The notes: generated by a model not told the origin, from the letters alone. DNA of 64,000 nucleotides from Ruegeria sp. R13_0 (GCF_017743995.1 NZ_JAGHRB010000001.1:62001-126000), one strand, 5' to 3'; numbered from the stretch's first letter, positions 1-9,330 are shown. A program made the numbers and translations.

Positions 1-1054
1 ATTGGCGGATGGTGAAGATGTAGTCCTTCTGGCGATGCTCGGACTGATCCACCAAAGCCGGGAACATTAATTCGGGCGAGGCGAAATACTCGCGATACAC
101 CACGCCCGAGCCATAGTTGCGACGATGCCCGGTGCTGAGCGACAAGACGCGCGTGTCCGGGTGAGAGGTTTTCCAGCTGTCCCAGGTCGTGATCACCACG
201 GGGCGCTGCTTCAGCTCGATCCCGCTGTCGACCAACGGGCCGACCACGGGCTTGCCGGTATACTGGTTCCACAGCGAATGCGTCTCCCTGTCGAACATCA
301 GCTTGTTCGAGCGATACAGGAACCCCGAGGAACCGAAGACAAACGGTTTCCGCCGCCCCGGCACTCGCGTCTCAAACAAGATGCCCGACCCGCACAGGGT
401 GCAATAGGCCAGCGCCACCGGCACGCCGCCGATCACCTCGTTGAACATCTCGTGCCAGCCCATGATCCGCAGCGGGTAGGCGCGTACGTCACCGTTGATC
501 GAGACCCCAAAGACCAGATCATCACCTTTCAGATAGTCGGCGCCTGAGGCCGAGATCAGCGTCGGATTGTCCAGCGAAGGGATGCCATCCTTGCGCACGC
601 CGCCCCAGGTGATCTCCTCCAGCCGGATCTTCATCCGCTCGCGCTGCAGGTATTCGGGACGCAGGAACAGGTCGAAATTGTCGTCGATCCGCAGCAGGAC
701 CTCTCGTTTGAACGGGATCAACGAGGGGTGGGGGACGATCTGAGGGTTCTGCTCTTGCCACAGCATCCAGTCGAACCAGTCGGTGCCGCGTTGCTCTCCG
801 GTCAGAGTCTCCATCACCTCGACGATATCGTCCCGCCGCCGGTCGGTGAAGCGCATCGCGGATATCAGGGCAGGGACCACATCCGGGTTCCCACGCTTTA
901 CCAGAAAGGCCATCTTGGCTTCGAAATCCGTGCGACCGCCGCGCAACGTGCTGTGCAGCGCGTCCAGCACAGGGTCTTCCTGCGCCCAGCTCGCGGTGGG
1001 TGCAAGCACGCTGGCTCCGACCATTCCAACAAATTGGCGACGAGAAACAGACAT
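1..1054 (-). CDS. DUF3179 domain-containing exported protein (C-terminus cut by window edge)
   Basis: I translated this from the minus strand, starting at the ATG complement at 1052-1054; about 351 codons are visible and the C-terminus lies outside the window. The N-terminus MSVSRRQFVG carries a twin-arginine motif, followed by a hydrophobic stretch and a likely cleavage site after ASWA, so Tat export to the periplasm is inferred. The body contains ALAYCTLCGSGILFE and LWNQYTGKPVVGPL, which match my knowledge of DUF3179. The molecular function of that family is not established. The cysteine pair in the TLCGS-type motif could bind a metal or heme, but this is speculation. No partner gene is visible on the left. 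Confidence 0.8.
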   Translation of the reverse strand, partial: MSVSRRQFVGMVGASVLAPTASWAQEDPVLDALHSTLRGGRTDFEAKMAFLVKRGNPDVVPALISAMRFTDRRRDDIVEVMETLTGEQRGTDWFDWMLWQEQNPQIVPHPSLIPFKREVLLRIDDNFDLFLRPEYLQRERMKIRLEEITWGGVRKDGIPSLDNPTLISASGADYLKGDDLVFGVSINGDVRAYPLRIMGWHEMFNEVIGGVPVALAYCTLCGSGILFETRVPGRRKPFVFGSSGFLYRSNKLMFDRETHSLWNQYTGKPVVGPLVDSGIELKQRPVVITTWDSWKTSHPDTRVLSLSTGHRRNYGSGVVYREYFASPELMFPALVDQSEHRQKDYIFTIRQ

Positions 1055-1536
1055 GGCACCCTCCGATCCTTTTTCGCGCTTAGTATGAGGGCAAACGCAC
1101 CGACTTGCATGAAACAGCTGCGTGATTGGCGCGTGATCACCCGCGATCGTTGATTTGAGGGGCGAGGTCTGGAAAACAGAGAGGGTATTTTCAGAGCAGA
1201 TTTCCCATGACCAATGCGATGCTGGGTGGTCAGCCGCATCCCGCGCGCTCTGGCCGGCGGCGGGTTTTGTGTTTTTCCTGCCTTCGCGCATTGCCTTGCC
1301 TTCACCGCTTTGCCCATTTTCTATGTGCGATAGGTCGGACTTCCCTGTTATGCGCTCGATCTTGATCGCGACCTCTTTGCTGGCGGGGACAGCGGCTGAG
1401 GAACACTCATGAGGTTTTGGTGGCGGGCGGGCCACTACGGGCTTCTCTTTGAATTGAACACATTGTCTGAAAGTGCGGTGTCTCCTAGCCTGATTGACGA
1501 AATTTTCATGAAAGTCACTCTGATTGAGGTTTGGGC
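1055..1536. other. Intergenic stretch between divergent genes, no gene recognised
   Basis: About 480 bases separate the Tat protein from the outer-membrane protein. Short open frames occur, including one ending in a signal-peptide-like MRSILIATSLLAGTAA (codons from about 1350, stop at 1412), but none has a clear ribosome-binding site or a recognisable product. The stretch presumably holds two divergent promoters; I could not place them with confidence. Confidence 0.5.
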
Positions 1537-2202
1537 ATGTCTTACGAACGATTTTCTTGGCTGACAGCGGCGGTTGCGATCTCGGTGATTGGAGCTGCCC
1601 CATCTCGCGCGCAGGAGGCGCCGTATGTCACTGGCTTTCTCGGTGTTACCGATATGGGCGACTATGATTTTGATTTCTTCCAAACGATTCCTTCAGTCGT
1701 GGTCGGTCAAGGCACCATCACAATCGACACTGGAATCTCCTACGGACTGGCCGTCGGAATGAGAGTCGCGCCAAATCTGAGGGCCGAATTCGAGCTTTCA
1801 CACGCCTCGAATGATACAAAGGAAATCGGCCGCCCGTTCACCCAGTACGACGGAAGCTTTGATGCGACATTCGGGATGGTAAACCTTTGGTATGACGTCC
1901 CGGTTCAGGGCAGGTTCAAGCCCTATGTTGGCGGGGGGATCGGGTTTGCGCGGGTGTCCCACGACGGTCAATCCGGTGCTGGCAGCACTTTGGTCGATGA
2001 CAGTGACACCGCTATCGCGGGGCAATTGGGGTTTGGCGGCCGCTTCCAAGTCGGGGAACGCGGAAACATCGACATCGGGTATCGCTACAAGACGACCGGC
2101 GATCTTGATTTCGCCACGACCCAAGTGTTCATCCCGACAGATTTCACGGATGGCCGCTACTCGTCGCATTCGCTCATTCTTGGGTACAGCTACAGTTTCT
2201 GA
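1537..2202 (+). CDS. Outer-membrane beta-barrel protein
   Basis: The 221-residue protein starts at ATG 1537; a TTG two codons upstream is less likely. A signal peptide ends near APSRAQ. The mature part consists of alternating polar and hydrophobic strands (YGLAVGMRVAPNLRAEFELS, FKPYVGGGIGFARV, RGNIDIGYRYKTTG) and ends in the terminal aromatic LGYSYSF typical of barrels inserted by the Bam machinery. The motif KPYVGGGIG is common in the porin-like OMP_b-brl superfamily. A role in adhesion, transport or envelope integrity cannot be read from the sequence. It stands alone, convergent with the DUF427 gene 25 bases downstream. Confidence 0.8.
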   Translation: MSYERFSWLTAAVAISVIGAAPSRAQEAPYVTGFLGVTDMGDYDFDFFQTIPSVVVGQGTITIDTGISYGLAVGMRVAPNLRAEFELSHASNDTKEIGRPFTQYDGSFDATFGMVNLWYDVPVQGRFKPYVGGGIGFARVSHDGQSGAGSTLVDDSDTAIAGQLGFGGRFQVGERGNIDIGYRYKTTGDLDFATTQVFIPTDFTDGRYSSHSLILGYSYSF

Positions 2203-2227
2203 CAGATGAAACTAGGCAACTCAGGCC

Positions 2228-2569
2228 CTAGATCTGTTCGACCTTGACCGAGTCGACCGGGTAGAAAGCCAGATAGTCTTTGAGTCCGGCCGTATCCTTG
2301 CCGGGGGCCTCAAAGCTCCAGGCCGCGTTTTCGGTGACCGAGGATTTGTTCACGATCGAGAAATGCGTGGCATCGCCTTTGTGCGGGCAGTGAATCACCT
2401 TGTCCGTACGATCCAGAAAGGCCATCGCAATATCAGAACGGGGGAAGTAGATCACGGGGTCCAGATCACCTTCGCGCAGTTCAAGCGCGTTCGAGCTTTC
2501 GCCCAGAATTGCCCCACCCGAGCGGACGCTCCATTTGCCGGGTGCTTCGGTGATCGTGATTTCAACCAT
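2228..2569 (-). CDS. DUF427 domain-containing protein
   Basis: This is a 113-residue single-domain protein. The sequence VIYFPRSDIAMAFLDRTDKV followed by HCPHKGDATHF, and the later AWSFEAP and YLAFYP, is the classic DUF427 pattern. The conserved HCPHKG segment is the hallmark. Family members are small cytoplasmic proteins of unknown biochemical role. A GAGGGAAAAG ribosome-binding site precedes the ATG at 2569. It lies 60 bases downstream of the aminopeptidase P gene on the same strand, so co-transcription is possible. Confidence 0.88.
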   Translation of the reverse strand: MVEITITEAPGKWSVRSGGAILGESSNALELREGDLDPVIYFPRSDIAMAFLDRTDKVIHCPHKGDATHFSIVNKSSVTENAAWSFEAPGKDTAGLKDYLAFYPVDSVKVEQI

Positions 2570-2629
2570 GTCTTTTCCCTCGTTCTTGTCAGGGCCTCTC
2601 CTTTGCCCATTTTATGTGACAGTCTGATG

Positions 2630-4420
2630 TCAGACTGGCGCAGTTGCGGCATCCAACCACAGTTGAGCGTCCTCGCCCAGCCTTGGCCTGATTTTTTCCG
2701 CAACGTCGCGGTGATAGCTGTTCAGCCAATCCCGTTCCTGCGCGGTCAGCATGTCGACCAGGATCAGGCGGCGGTCGATGGGCACATAGGTCAGCGTGCG
2801 CCACTGCAACATGGCCCGTTCCGCATCGCCGTCGGGCAGCGATGGTGCTTCCTCGACGACAATCAGGTTTTCGATCCGGATGCCAAACGCACCCTCGCGG
2901 TAATAGCCAGGTTCGTTCGACAGGATCATGCCGGGCTCGAAGGGTACATGGCTGACACGCGACAGGCGTTGCGGGCCTTCATGCACGCTCAGATACGCGC
3001 CGACCCCGTGACCGACGCCATGGTTGAAGTCCTGCCCCGCCTGCCAAAGCGGCGCGCGCGCCACGCATTCGATATCGCGCCCAGCCAGTCCAATTGGCCA
3101 GCGCAGCATCGACATGGCGATCATGCCTTTCAGCACGCGGGTAAAGCAGGCCTTCTCGGTCTCTCCGACCTCACCTATTGCGATGGTGCGCGTGATGTCG
3201 GTGGTGCCGTCCAGATACTGCCCGCCGCTGTCCAGCACCAACAGATGACCGTCCTGCAGGGTGCTGTCGGTCTCTTCCGTCACGCGGTAGTGCATGATCG
3301 CCCCGTTTGGACCGGTTCCGGCGATGGTGTCGAATGAGATATCCTGCAGCGCGTTGTCCCGCCGCCGGGCCTCTTCCAAACGGGTTACGACCTGCGTTTC
3401 TCTGATCTGCCCCGGCGTCTGCTGATCCAGCCAGTACAGCGTTTCGACGACGGCAACAGCGTCGCGCAAATGGGCTTCGGCACTGCCTGCGATCTCGGCT
3501 GGGTTCTTGCGTGCTTTGGGCAGGGCGCAGGGGTCGCCACCATCAACCATTCGGTCCCCAAGCGCATCCGCCACGATCTGAGGCATTGTGCCCGGATCGA
3601 CCTGAACCTTACCTTCCAGCGCAGCAACAGCGTCCAGAAAGCCATCAGGCTCATGAACCGAAACCTGAGGGCCCAGATGCTCCCCCACTTCGCCTAGTTT
3701 TGCAGCAGCCATGAACAGATCAACACGCCCGTCCGCATGTAGAATGGCAAAGCCATGGGCGACCGGGTTGTAAGCAATGTCCGAGCCGCGAATGTTCAAC
3801 AACCACATGATCGAGTCGGGCAGGGTGATCACCGCAGCGCTACGCCCACCGTCGCGCAGCCCTTCGGCTAGTCGGGTGATTTTGCTCTCAGCGGTTTCCC
3901 CTGCAAACTCAATCGGATGTACCTTGACCGGGTTCATCGGTGGGGCGGGCTGATCCTGCCATATCCGGTCCACCAGATTGGCACAGCGCACCAACTCAAT
4001 CCCGCTTCCCTCAAGGTCCTTTTGCGCGGCTTTGATCTGACCGGTGGCATGCAGCCAAGGGTCAAATCCGACCGATCCCCCGTTCGGCAACTGCTGTTTC
4101 AACCAGCTGCTCAGGCTCACATCGGGCCAAGGCACCGGAGTGTAGTCCTCCGCCACCTGCGCCTTGACCTGCGTCCGGTAGCGCCCGTCAATGAACACCC
4201 CGGCCACGTCCTGCAACGCGGCGCAAAACCCGGCTGAGCCGGTGAATCCGGTCAGCCACGCCAGCCGTTCGTCCCGAGGGGCCACATACTCACCCTGATG
4301 CGCATCCGCGCGCGGCACCAGAAACCCGTCCAACCCTTCGCGCTTCAATTCCTGCCGCAAAGCTGCCAATCGCGGAGGTCCCTGTTCGGGCCGCGCTGTC
4401 ACCTCAAAAGACTGAAACAT
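2630..4420 (-). CDS. pepP: Xaa-Pro aminopeptidase (aminopeptidase P, M24B)
   Basis: The enzyme removes N-terminal residues that precede proline, in the cytoplasm. I chose the MFQSFEVTA start at 4420 because GGGAGGCAGG sits just upstream; an in-frame ATG at 4453 lies in a palindrome and lacks a site. The 596-residue length fits the long three-domain (APP1-like) form with two creatinase-type N-terminal domains and a C-terminal pita-bread domain. Metal ligands appear in order: Asp in VLDSGGQYLDGTTDITRT, His in HGVGHGVGAYL, Glu in LSNEPGYY and Glu in RIENLIVVEE. The upstream neighbour cobT is separated by a dispersed repeat, so read-through is possible but the two are functionally unrelated. Confidence 0.92.
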   Translation of the reverse strand: MFQSFEVTARPEQGPPRLAALRQELKREGLDGFLVPRADAHQGEYVAPRDERLAWLTGFTGSAGFCAALQDVAGVFIDGRYRTQVKAQVAEDYTPVPWPDVSLSSWLKQQLPNGGSVGFDPWLHATGQIKAAQKDLEGSGIELVRCANLVDRIWQDQPAPPMNPVKVHPIEFAGETAESKITRLAEGLRDGGRSAAVITLPDSIMWLLNIRGSDIAYNPVAHGFAILHADGRVDLFMAAAKLGEVGEHLGPQVSVHEPDGFLDAVAALEGKVQVDPGTMPQIVADALGDRMVDGGDPCALPKARKNPAEIAGSAEAHLRDAVAVVETLYWLDQQTPGQIRETQVVTRLEEARRRDNALQDISFDTIAGTGPNGAIMHYRVTEETDSTLQDGHLLVLDSGGQYLDGTTDITRTIAIGEVGETEKACFTRVLKGMIAMSMLRWPIGLAGRDIECVARAPLWQAGQDFNHGVGHGVGAYLSVHEGPQRLSRVSHVPFEPGMILSNEPGYYREGAFGIRIENLIVVEEAPSLPDGDAERAMLQWRTLTYVPIDRRLILVDMLTAQERDWLNSYHRDVAEKIRPRLGEDAQLWLDAATAPV

Positions 4421-4443
4421 ACCTGCCTCCCTCAAGCCAAAGT

Positions 4444-4458
4444 GTGGTTTCAAACCAC
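4444..4458. promoter_or_regulatory. 15-bp perfect palindrome upstream of pepP
   Basis: GTGGTTT-C-AAACCAC is a perfect inverted repeat with a one-base centre. It lies 24-38 bases before the chosen pepP start, on the far side of the ribosome-binding site. It could be a protein operator or the tail of the neighbouring repeat unit. Only the symmetry is directly visible. Confidence 0.35.
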
Positions 4459-4460
4459 CT

Positions 4461-4496
4461 CTTCATCTTTTTTGAAAATACTCCCGCCGGAGGCAA
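4461..4496 (-). repeat. Dispersed intergenic repeat, copy 1 (after cobT)
   Basis: Read on the minus strand, this is a GC-rich CCTCCGGCGGGAG block, then TATTTTCAAAAAAGATGAAG. It follows the cobT stop codon, which itself sits in an AAGGCCAGC/GCTGGCCTT stem-loop. The GC-rich block plus T-rich run resembles an intrinsic terminator; the trailing AGATGAAG is shared with four other copies in the window. Confidence 0.6.
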
Positions 4497-4504
4497 GGCC
4501 AGCC

Positions 4505-6382
4505 TCAGCTGGCCTTTTTCATCCCCATCACTCGGGCCCGCGCACGCGGGTCGCTGTCGAACAATGCCGCCAACTGTTCGGTCATGGCGCCAGCCAGCTG
4601 TTCCACATCGGTGATCGTAACCGCACGATCATAATACCGGGTCACATCATGCCCGATCCCGATGGCCAGCAATTCCACCATCTTGCGTTTTTCGACCATG
4701 GCGATCACGTCGCGCAGGTGTTTCTCCAGATAGTTCGCCGGGTTCACACTGAGCGTGGAATCATCGACCGGAGCGCCATCGGAAATCACCATCAGGATCT
4801 TACGCGCCTCGCGCCGCGCCAGCATCCGGCGATGAGCCCATTCCAGAGCCTCACCGTCGATGTTTTCCTTCAGCAGCCCTTCTTTCATCATCAGACCCAA
4901 ATTGGGCCGCGCCCGCCGCCATGGGGCATCGGCACCTTTGTAGATGATGTGACGCAGATCGTTCAGACGTCCTGGTTGCTGAGGGCGACCTGCATTCAAC
5001 CAAGCCTCACGGGCCTGACCGCCTTTCCAGGCGCGGGTCGTAAAGCCAAGGATTTCGACCTTCACGTTGCAACGTTCCAGCGTCCGGGCCAGAACATCCG
5101 CGCAGATGGCCGCAATCGAAATCGGACGCCCGCGCATCGAGCCAGAGTTGTCCAGAAGCAGGGTCACCACGGTATCGCGGAATTCGGTGTCCTTTTCGAC
5201 CTTGAAGCTCAGCGGTGTGGTCGGGTTGGCAACCACGCGTGCCAGACGACCGGCGTCCAGAATACCTTCCTCGCGATCGAACTCCCACGACCGGTTCTGC
5301 TGTGCCTGCAAACGGCGCTGCAACTTGTTGGCCAAGCGGCTGACCGCACCCTTCAACGGCTCAAGTTGCTGATCCAGATAGGCCCGCAACCGTTCCAGTT
5401 CAGCAGGCTCTGCCAAATCCTCGGCAGCGATCTCCTCGTCATGGGTGTTCAGGTAGACCTTGTATTCCGGATCAGCCTCGGACGCAGGCGGAGGGGCAGG
5501 TGGCTCCAGCGGAGCCTCGCCCTCTGGCATCTCGGCCTCATCGCCCATCTCATCCTCGGCCATCTCGTCCACCGAGACTTGGGCCTGAGATTGATCCTGC
5601 TGTTCTTCCTGCGACTGCTCGGGCGTGGCGTCAGGATCCTGTTCCTCCTGATCATCCTGCCCGGTGCTGTCGGGATCGGGCTGCTCTTCTGCGTTTTCTT
5701 CAGCCTGATCTTCCTGTTGTTCGTCCAGCTCATCAGGATCATCACCCAGCTGGTCGCCATAGCCCAAATCCTTGATCACCTGACGGGTGAACTTGGCAAA
5801 CTCTGCCTGATCCGAGAGGATTTCGTCGAGCTTCTCAAGCGTGCCGCCGGCCTGTTCCTCGATGTATCCACGCCAGAGGTTCATGACATTATTGGCCGCC
5901 GGCGGCAGATCACGCCCGGTGGCTAGGTGCCGGATCAGATAGCCCGCAGCAACCGACAAAGGCGCATCGGCGGGCTGCTTGCACTGGTCGTAGCCGCGCC
6001 GCAAGGCCTCATGGCTGATCTTGACATCAATGTTTGAGGCCGTGCCGGGCATATCCCGCGCACCCATCGCCTCGCACCGGGCGGTTTCCATCGCTTCATA
6101 GAGGTCCCGCGCCATATCTCCGGGCGGGGCATAGCGCATATGGGTCGCGTCATCGTGATAGCGGCGCTGCAAGGCCAAGGCATCGGCCGTTCCGCGTGCC
6201 AGCAAAACCTCTTCGCGCGTCATCCGGCGCGACACCTGAGGCAACCGCATTGCCTCACCCGAAAGGCCTGAGGGATCGACGGTATAGCTTACGGAAAGCT
6301 CCGGATCGTCGGCCATGACCTTTGTAGCCTCGGCTAGAGCCTTCTTGAACGGATCAGCAGGGTTGTCGTTCTTTTGTGCCAT
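4505..6382 (-). CDS. cobT: Cobaltochelatase subunit CobT
   Basis: CobT is the VWA-type subunit of the aerobic, ATP-dependent cobaltochelatase CobNST, which inserts Co(II) into hydrogenobyrinic acid a,c-diamide during vitamin B12 synthesis. The 625-residue protein has a helical N-terminal region, a strongly acidic Gln/Glu/Asp-rich linker at about 213-295, and a C-terminal von Willebrand A domain. The MIDAS motif [10 protein letters not shown] has D411, S413 and S415, and [12 protein letters not shown] supplies a further metal-site aspartate. Length and domain order match the family. It lies 121 bases downstream of cobS on the same strand. The catalytic subunit cobN is not in this window. Confidence 0.96.
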   Translation of the reverse strand: MAQKNDNPADPFKKALAEATKVMADDPELSVSYTVDPSGLSGEAMRLPQVSRRMTREEVLLARGTADALALQRRYHDDATHMRYAPPGDMARDLYEAMETARCEAMGARDMPGTASNIDVKISHEALRRGYDQCKQPADAPLSVAAGYLIRHLATGRDLPPAANNVMNLWRGYIEEQAGGTLEKLDEILSDQAEFAKFTRQVIKDLGYGDQLGDDPDELDEQQEDQAEENAEEQPDPDSTGQDDQEEQDPDATPEQSQEEQQDQSQAQVSVDEMAEDEMGDEAEMPEGEAPLEPPAPPPASEADPEYKVYLNTHDEEIAAEDLAEPAELERLRAYLDQQLEPLKGAVSRLANKLQRRLQAQQNRSWEFDREEGILDAGRLARVVANPTTPLSFKVEKDTEFRDTVVTLLLDNSGSMRGRPISIAAICADVLARTLERCNVKVEILGFTTRAWKGGQAREAWLNAGRPQQPGRLNDLRHIIYKGADAPWRRARPNLGLMMKEGLLKENIDGEALEWAHRRMLARREARKILMVISDGAPVDDSTLSVNPANYLEKHLRDVIAMVEKRKMVELLAIGIGHDVTRYYDRAVTITDVEQLAGAMTEQLAALFDSDPRARARVMGMKKAS

Positions 6383-6440
6383 GTCCCCAAGCCTTTCACA
6401 TTGCCGTCCCGATTTCCACCAAACAGGAATCCGGATCCGC

Positions 6441-6472
6441 CTTCATCTGGCTAAAAATACCTCCGCCGGAGG
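6441..6472 (-). repeat. Dispersed intergenic repeat, copy 2 (between cobS and cobT)
   Basis: Read on the minus strand: CCTCC-GGC-GGAGG hairpin, then TATTTTTAGCCAGATGAAG. It sits in the 121-base gap between cobS and cobT. The hairpin followed by TATTTTT would act as a terminator or attenuator in the direction of transcription, which could lower cobT expression relative to cobS. The repeat identity is seen directly; the attenuation is inferred. Confidence 0.65.
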
Positions 6473-6503
6473 CATTGCGCCCGAAACCGGGTGCAATTCG
6501 GCG

Positions 6504-7490
6504 TCAGCCCAAGCTCACGCTTGCCGCGCTTTCCGGCAGTTCTTCGTCAAAGCAACGCTGATAGAACTCGGCCACGGTCTGGCGCTCAAGCTCATCGCAC
6601 TTATTCAGGAAGGACAGGCGGAACGCATAGCCAACATTGCGGAAAATCTCGGCGTTTTGGGCCCAGTTGATCACAGTCCGTGGGCTCATCACGGTCGACA
6701 GGTCGCCATTCATGAAGGCGGTGCGGGTGAGGTCGGCAACGGTGACCATCTGGCTGACGGTCTTGCGGCCCTCAGCCGTGTTATACAGCGGCGCTTTTGA
6801 AAGAACGATCATCGTCTCGGCATCGTGGCTGAGGTAGTTCAGCGTTGAAACCAGCGACCAGCGGTCCATCTGTGCTTGGTTGATCTGCTGCGTACCGTGA
6901 TAGAGGCCGGTCGTATCGCCCAGACCCACGGTGTTTGCCGTTGCAAACAGGCGGAAATTTGGGTTCGGAGTGATGATCTCGTTCTGGTCCAGCAGGGTCA
7001 GCTTGCCGTCATGCTCCAGCACGCGCTGGATCACAAACATCACGTCCGCACGGCCTGCATCGTATTCGTCGAACACAATGGCCACGGGGTTGCGCAGGGC
7101 CCAGGGCAGGATGCCTTCGTGGAACTCGGTCACCTGCTTGCCATCGCGCAGCTTGATCGCATCCTTACCGATCAGGTCAATCCGGCTGATATGGCTATCC
7201 AGGTTCACACGCACGGCGGGCCAGTTCAGGCGGGCGGCAACCTGTTCGATGTGGGTCGACTTACCTGTACCGTGATAGCCCTGGATCATCACCCGACGGT
7301 TATGCGCAAACCCCGCCAGAATCGCCAAAGTCGTCTCTGGGTCGAACTTGTAGGTCGGGTCAATCGCAGGCACCCGGTCGCTGCGTTCCGCAAAACCTTT
7401 GACCGCCATGTCGGTATCAATGCCGAACACGTCACGGACCGAGATCTCTTCGGTGGGTTTTGCGTTGATATCAATCGATCCGTCAGCCAT
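6504..7490 (-). CDS. cobS: Cobaltochelatase subunit CobS (AAA+ ATPase)
   Basis: CobS is the MoxR-type AAA+ ATPase that assembles with CobT to drive cobalt insertion by CobN. From the [10 protein letters not shown] start at 7490, preceded by AAGGACAAGG, the protein has 328 residues, the normal length; the longer frame to 7568 adds an unconserved extension. Walker A is GYHGTGKST at 71-79 and Walker B is [11 protein letters not shown] at 136-146. The sensor-like [14 protein letters not shown] follows. It is the first gene of the cobS-cobT pair. Upstream lies an unrelated unknown gene across 297 bases. Confidence 0.96.
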   Translation of the reverse strand: MADGSIDINAKPTEEISVRDVFGIDTDMAVKGFAERSDRVPAIDPTYKFDPETTLAILAGFAHNRRVMIQGYHGTGKSTHIEQVAARLNWPAVRVNLDSHISRIDLIGKDAIKLRDGKQVTEFHEGILPWALRNPVAIVFDEYDAGRADVMFVIQRVLEHDGKLTLLDQNEIITPNPNFRLFATANTVGLGDTTGLYHGTQQINQAQMDRWSLVSTLNYLSHDAETMIVLSKAPLYNTAEGRKTVSQMVTVADLTRTAFMNGDLSTVMSPRTVINWAQNAEIFRNVGYAFRLSFLNKCDELERQTVAEFYQRCFDEELPESAASVSLG

Positions 7491-7787
7491 TCGCCTTGTC
7501 CTTATCCTTAGGCCCGTCTTGCCGGGTTTGAACCCGTGTGTGGTGCAACATATTCCGACCAAGGGCAAGGGGAAGAGGAGCCGGGGTCGGGCTGAGCGGA
7601 TGTTTCTTTCAAACTGGCCCTACGACGATATGACGTGCGCTTGCGATCAGAACTAGATTCCGCGCAAGTGTGACCTCAACATAGGCATGCATCAGGTTTT
7701 TTCTGACGCATTGCCTAACCGTGGATCGATCAAGCCAGATGCTGGTTTTGTAGGCGGCTGAATACGCGTGATGCATCAATGCAGCAC
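7491..7787. other. Gap upstream of cobS, no gene seen
   Basis: Nearly 300 bases with no convincing open frame. It presumably carries the cobS promoter (minus strand) and the end of the preceding transcript. A CGGGTT/AACCCG inverted repeat at 7523-7536 resembles a tRNA T-arm but has no surrounding cloverleaf. I see no cobalamin riboswitch pattern. Confidence 0.4.
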
Positions 7788-8564
7788 CTATTCCATGGCA
7801 TTCCAGTACCCGTTTTGCTCAATAACGCTGGCTACCGCAAAGGCTTTCTCTGCCAGTCGTTTCTCGGTCCCGTCGTCCAGCGCCAGTTCAGTGAACCGGT
7901 CATAGAGGAGTTTGGAGGTATAGAATTCAAACGCTTTAGAGTAGCCTGGGCTTTCCCAGAACGCCGTGATCCAAACAGATTCTCGCCCAGGGATGCAATT
8001 CCTGCACCAGTCATTCCAAAGCCGTTCAACCAATTTCGTGTCGGGCGACGCAGCGACTTGTGCAAACAAGCTGTCTAGGTTCCACCCGGCAAGAGCGAAC
8101 ATACAAAGAGTGTCATCGAGATACCCGGTGTCTCGCGAGATTTCGCGTTCAAGATATGCGCGTTGAAACCGATCCAAGACGCGCCATTCTTCGGCAGACC
8201 AATTGTTCGGATTGCCGGTTGCGAACCTGTTCAGGCTGACTTCTAGCCCAACACTCGCAGCCTCTTCGTCAGCAGCAAGGACTTCCAATACGCGAGGCAG
8301 CAAATAGCCCCAGGTTCCCTTGGAGATTCCGTTTGAGTCGTATGCCGCAAAAAACCAGTCCCGAAGATAGTGTAGAGGCAACTCCGCGATGGGAGCCGAG
8401 AAAAAGTCGGCTTCGATATCCGCATCCATACAACACTTTTGGCAAACATCCGTGCTGGACGGCTTTGCGTAGTCAAAAACCGCGTAGGCATCACTGATGA
8501 TCTGAAAGAACGGATCGTCGGGCTGCAGCTTTGCTCTAAGAGGTTTCTGGTGTTTGCGCGGCAT
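7788..8564 (-). CDS. Hypothetical protein, 258 residues
   Basis: I do not recognise this protein. It begins MPRKHQKPLR and has no signal peptide or membrane segment. A short motif with closely spaced cysteines, DVCQKCCMDADIE, lies near residues 39-51, and the sequence is rich in Trp and aromatic residues (RDWFFAAYD, NPNNWSAEEWRVLDRF, ESVWITAFWESPGYSKAF). The Cys cluster could bind a metal. The base composition is lower in GC than its neighbours (32 of 60 bases in line 8281). It sits between the J-domain gene and cobS on the same strand, which suggests a later insertion into an otherwise familiar Rhodobacterales neighbourhood. It has a normal, uninterrupted frame. Confidence 0.7.
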   Translation of the reverse strand: MPRKHQKPLRAKLQPDDPFFQIISDAYAVFDYAKPSSTDVCQKCCMDADIEADFFSAPIAELPLHYLRDWFFAAYDSNGISKGTWGYLLPRVLEVLAADEEAASVGLEVSLNRFATGNPNNWSAEEWRVLDRFQRAYLEREISRDTGYLDDTLCMFALAGWNLDSLFAQVAASPDTKLVERLWNDWCRNCIPGRESVWITAFWESPGYSKAFEFYTSKLLYDRFTELALDDGTEKRLAEKAFAVASVIEQNGYWNAME

Positions 8565-8596
8565 TTTTCGACATCCTCGAAACTGCGCCTCGAAAA

Positions 8597-9223
8597 CTAT
8601 TTAAAGTTCCGGCTGTCCTTGATCTGATCCCAGGCCCAGACGACCTCTTGCAGCTGTTCTTCCTGAGACCGGTCGCCGCCGTTCATATCCGGGTGCAGCA
8701 CCTTGATCAGCTTCTTGTAGGCCTTGCGAACCTCGGCCTTGGACCAGCTATCATTGGCCTCCAGAATCTCGATGGCACGGCGTTCGGTGGGGGGCAGGCG
8801 ACGGCCACCGCCACCCGAGGTGCGGCCTTTGTTCTGGGTGCTGTTTGCCCCCAGAACTTGATGCGGGTCTTCGATGCCAAGACGCGCCCAGGCTCGGGCC
8901 TCGGGGTCGCCCATGGGCTTGGTTTCACGCTCCCAGACTTTGTCCTTGGTGCGTTGTGCGTTCAGTTCGGCCTCGGTCGTGCCATCGAAGAAGTTCCACT
9001 TCTGATTGTACTCGCGCACATGCTGCTGGCAGAACCAGTAGAAGTCATCCAGAACGTCCGGGGCCTTGGGCGCGCGGTACTTGCCCGCCTCTTCACAGCC
9101 CGGATGATCACAGATTCGCACCGAGGTCTCAGATGCGCCCGACATGCCCCGACGCCCGCGCGGGTTCTTTTTCTTGGCGCTGGAGACGGACATATCGAAT
9201 CCGAAAGGGTCTGATTTCGTCAT
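8597..9223 (-). CDS. J-domain protein with N-terminal Cys/His cluster
   Basis: This 208-residue protein carries a J domain at its C-terminus: the helix-loop-helix AEVRKAYKKLIKVLHPDMNG contains the HPD tripeptide at 177-179, needed to stimulate Hsp70 ATPase. It lacks the Gly/Phe and zinc-finger regions of DnaJ, so it is a class III co-chaperone. The N-terminal half has CDHPGC and WFCQQHV, giving a possible zinc ligand set C38, C43, C65, H68. The ATG at 9223 is followed by a basic segment KKKNPRGRRG. The divergent neighbour is bolA, and the cob genes lie downstream. The client of this co-chaperone is unknown. Confidence 0.88.
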   Translation of the reverse strand: MTKSDPFGFDMSVSSAKKKNPRGRRGMSGASETSVRICDHPGCEEAGKYRAPKAPDVLDDFYWFCQQHVREYNQKWNFFDGTTEAELNAQRTKDKVWERETKPMGDPEARAWARLGIEDPHQVLGANSTQNKGRTSGGGGRRLPPTERRAIEILEANDSWSKAEVRKAYKKLIKVLHPDMNGGDRSQEEQLQEVVWAWDQIKDSRNFK

Positions 9224-9330
9224 GCTGTGATCCTTAAGAACGCATCTTCTCGACTCGGAGGCAGCAGTTTAGTCTAAGCAGCCGAAAGTAGAAGAGGGGG
9301 GCGGCAAGTTTTTTGCCGTTGAGCGTAAAA

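Noticed and set aside
1350-1412. 20-codon frame resembling a signal peptide
   Set aside because: No ribosome-binding site, ends at once, and nothing follows; likely chance in GC-rich DNA, though a remnant of a lost gene is possible.
4298-5926. 542-codon open frame opposite cobT
   Set aside because: Strongly hydrophobic composition comes from antisense reading of the Glu/Asp-rich CobT linker; no ribosome-binding site or family match.
7523-7536. tRNA T-arm-like CGGGTTTGAACCCG
   Set aside because: No acceptor stem, D-arm or anticodon arm fits around it on either strand.
7491-7568. N-terminal extension of CobS to 7568
   Set aside because: Adds residues not found in the family and lacks a ribosome-binding site; the start at 7490 gives the usual length.
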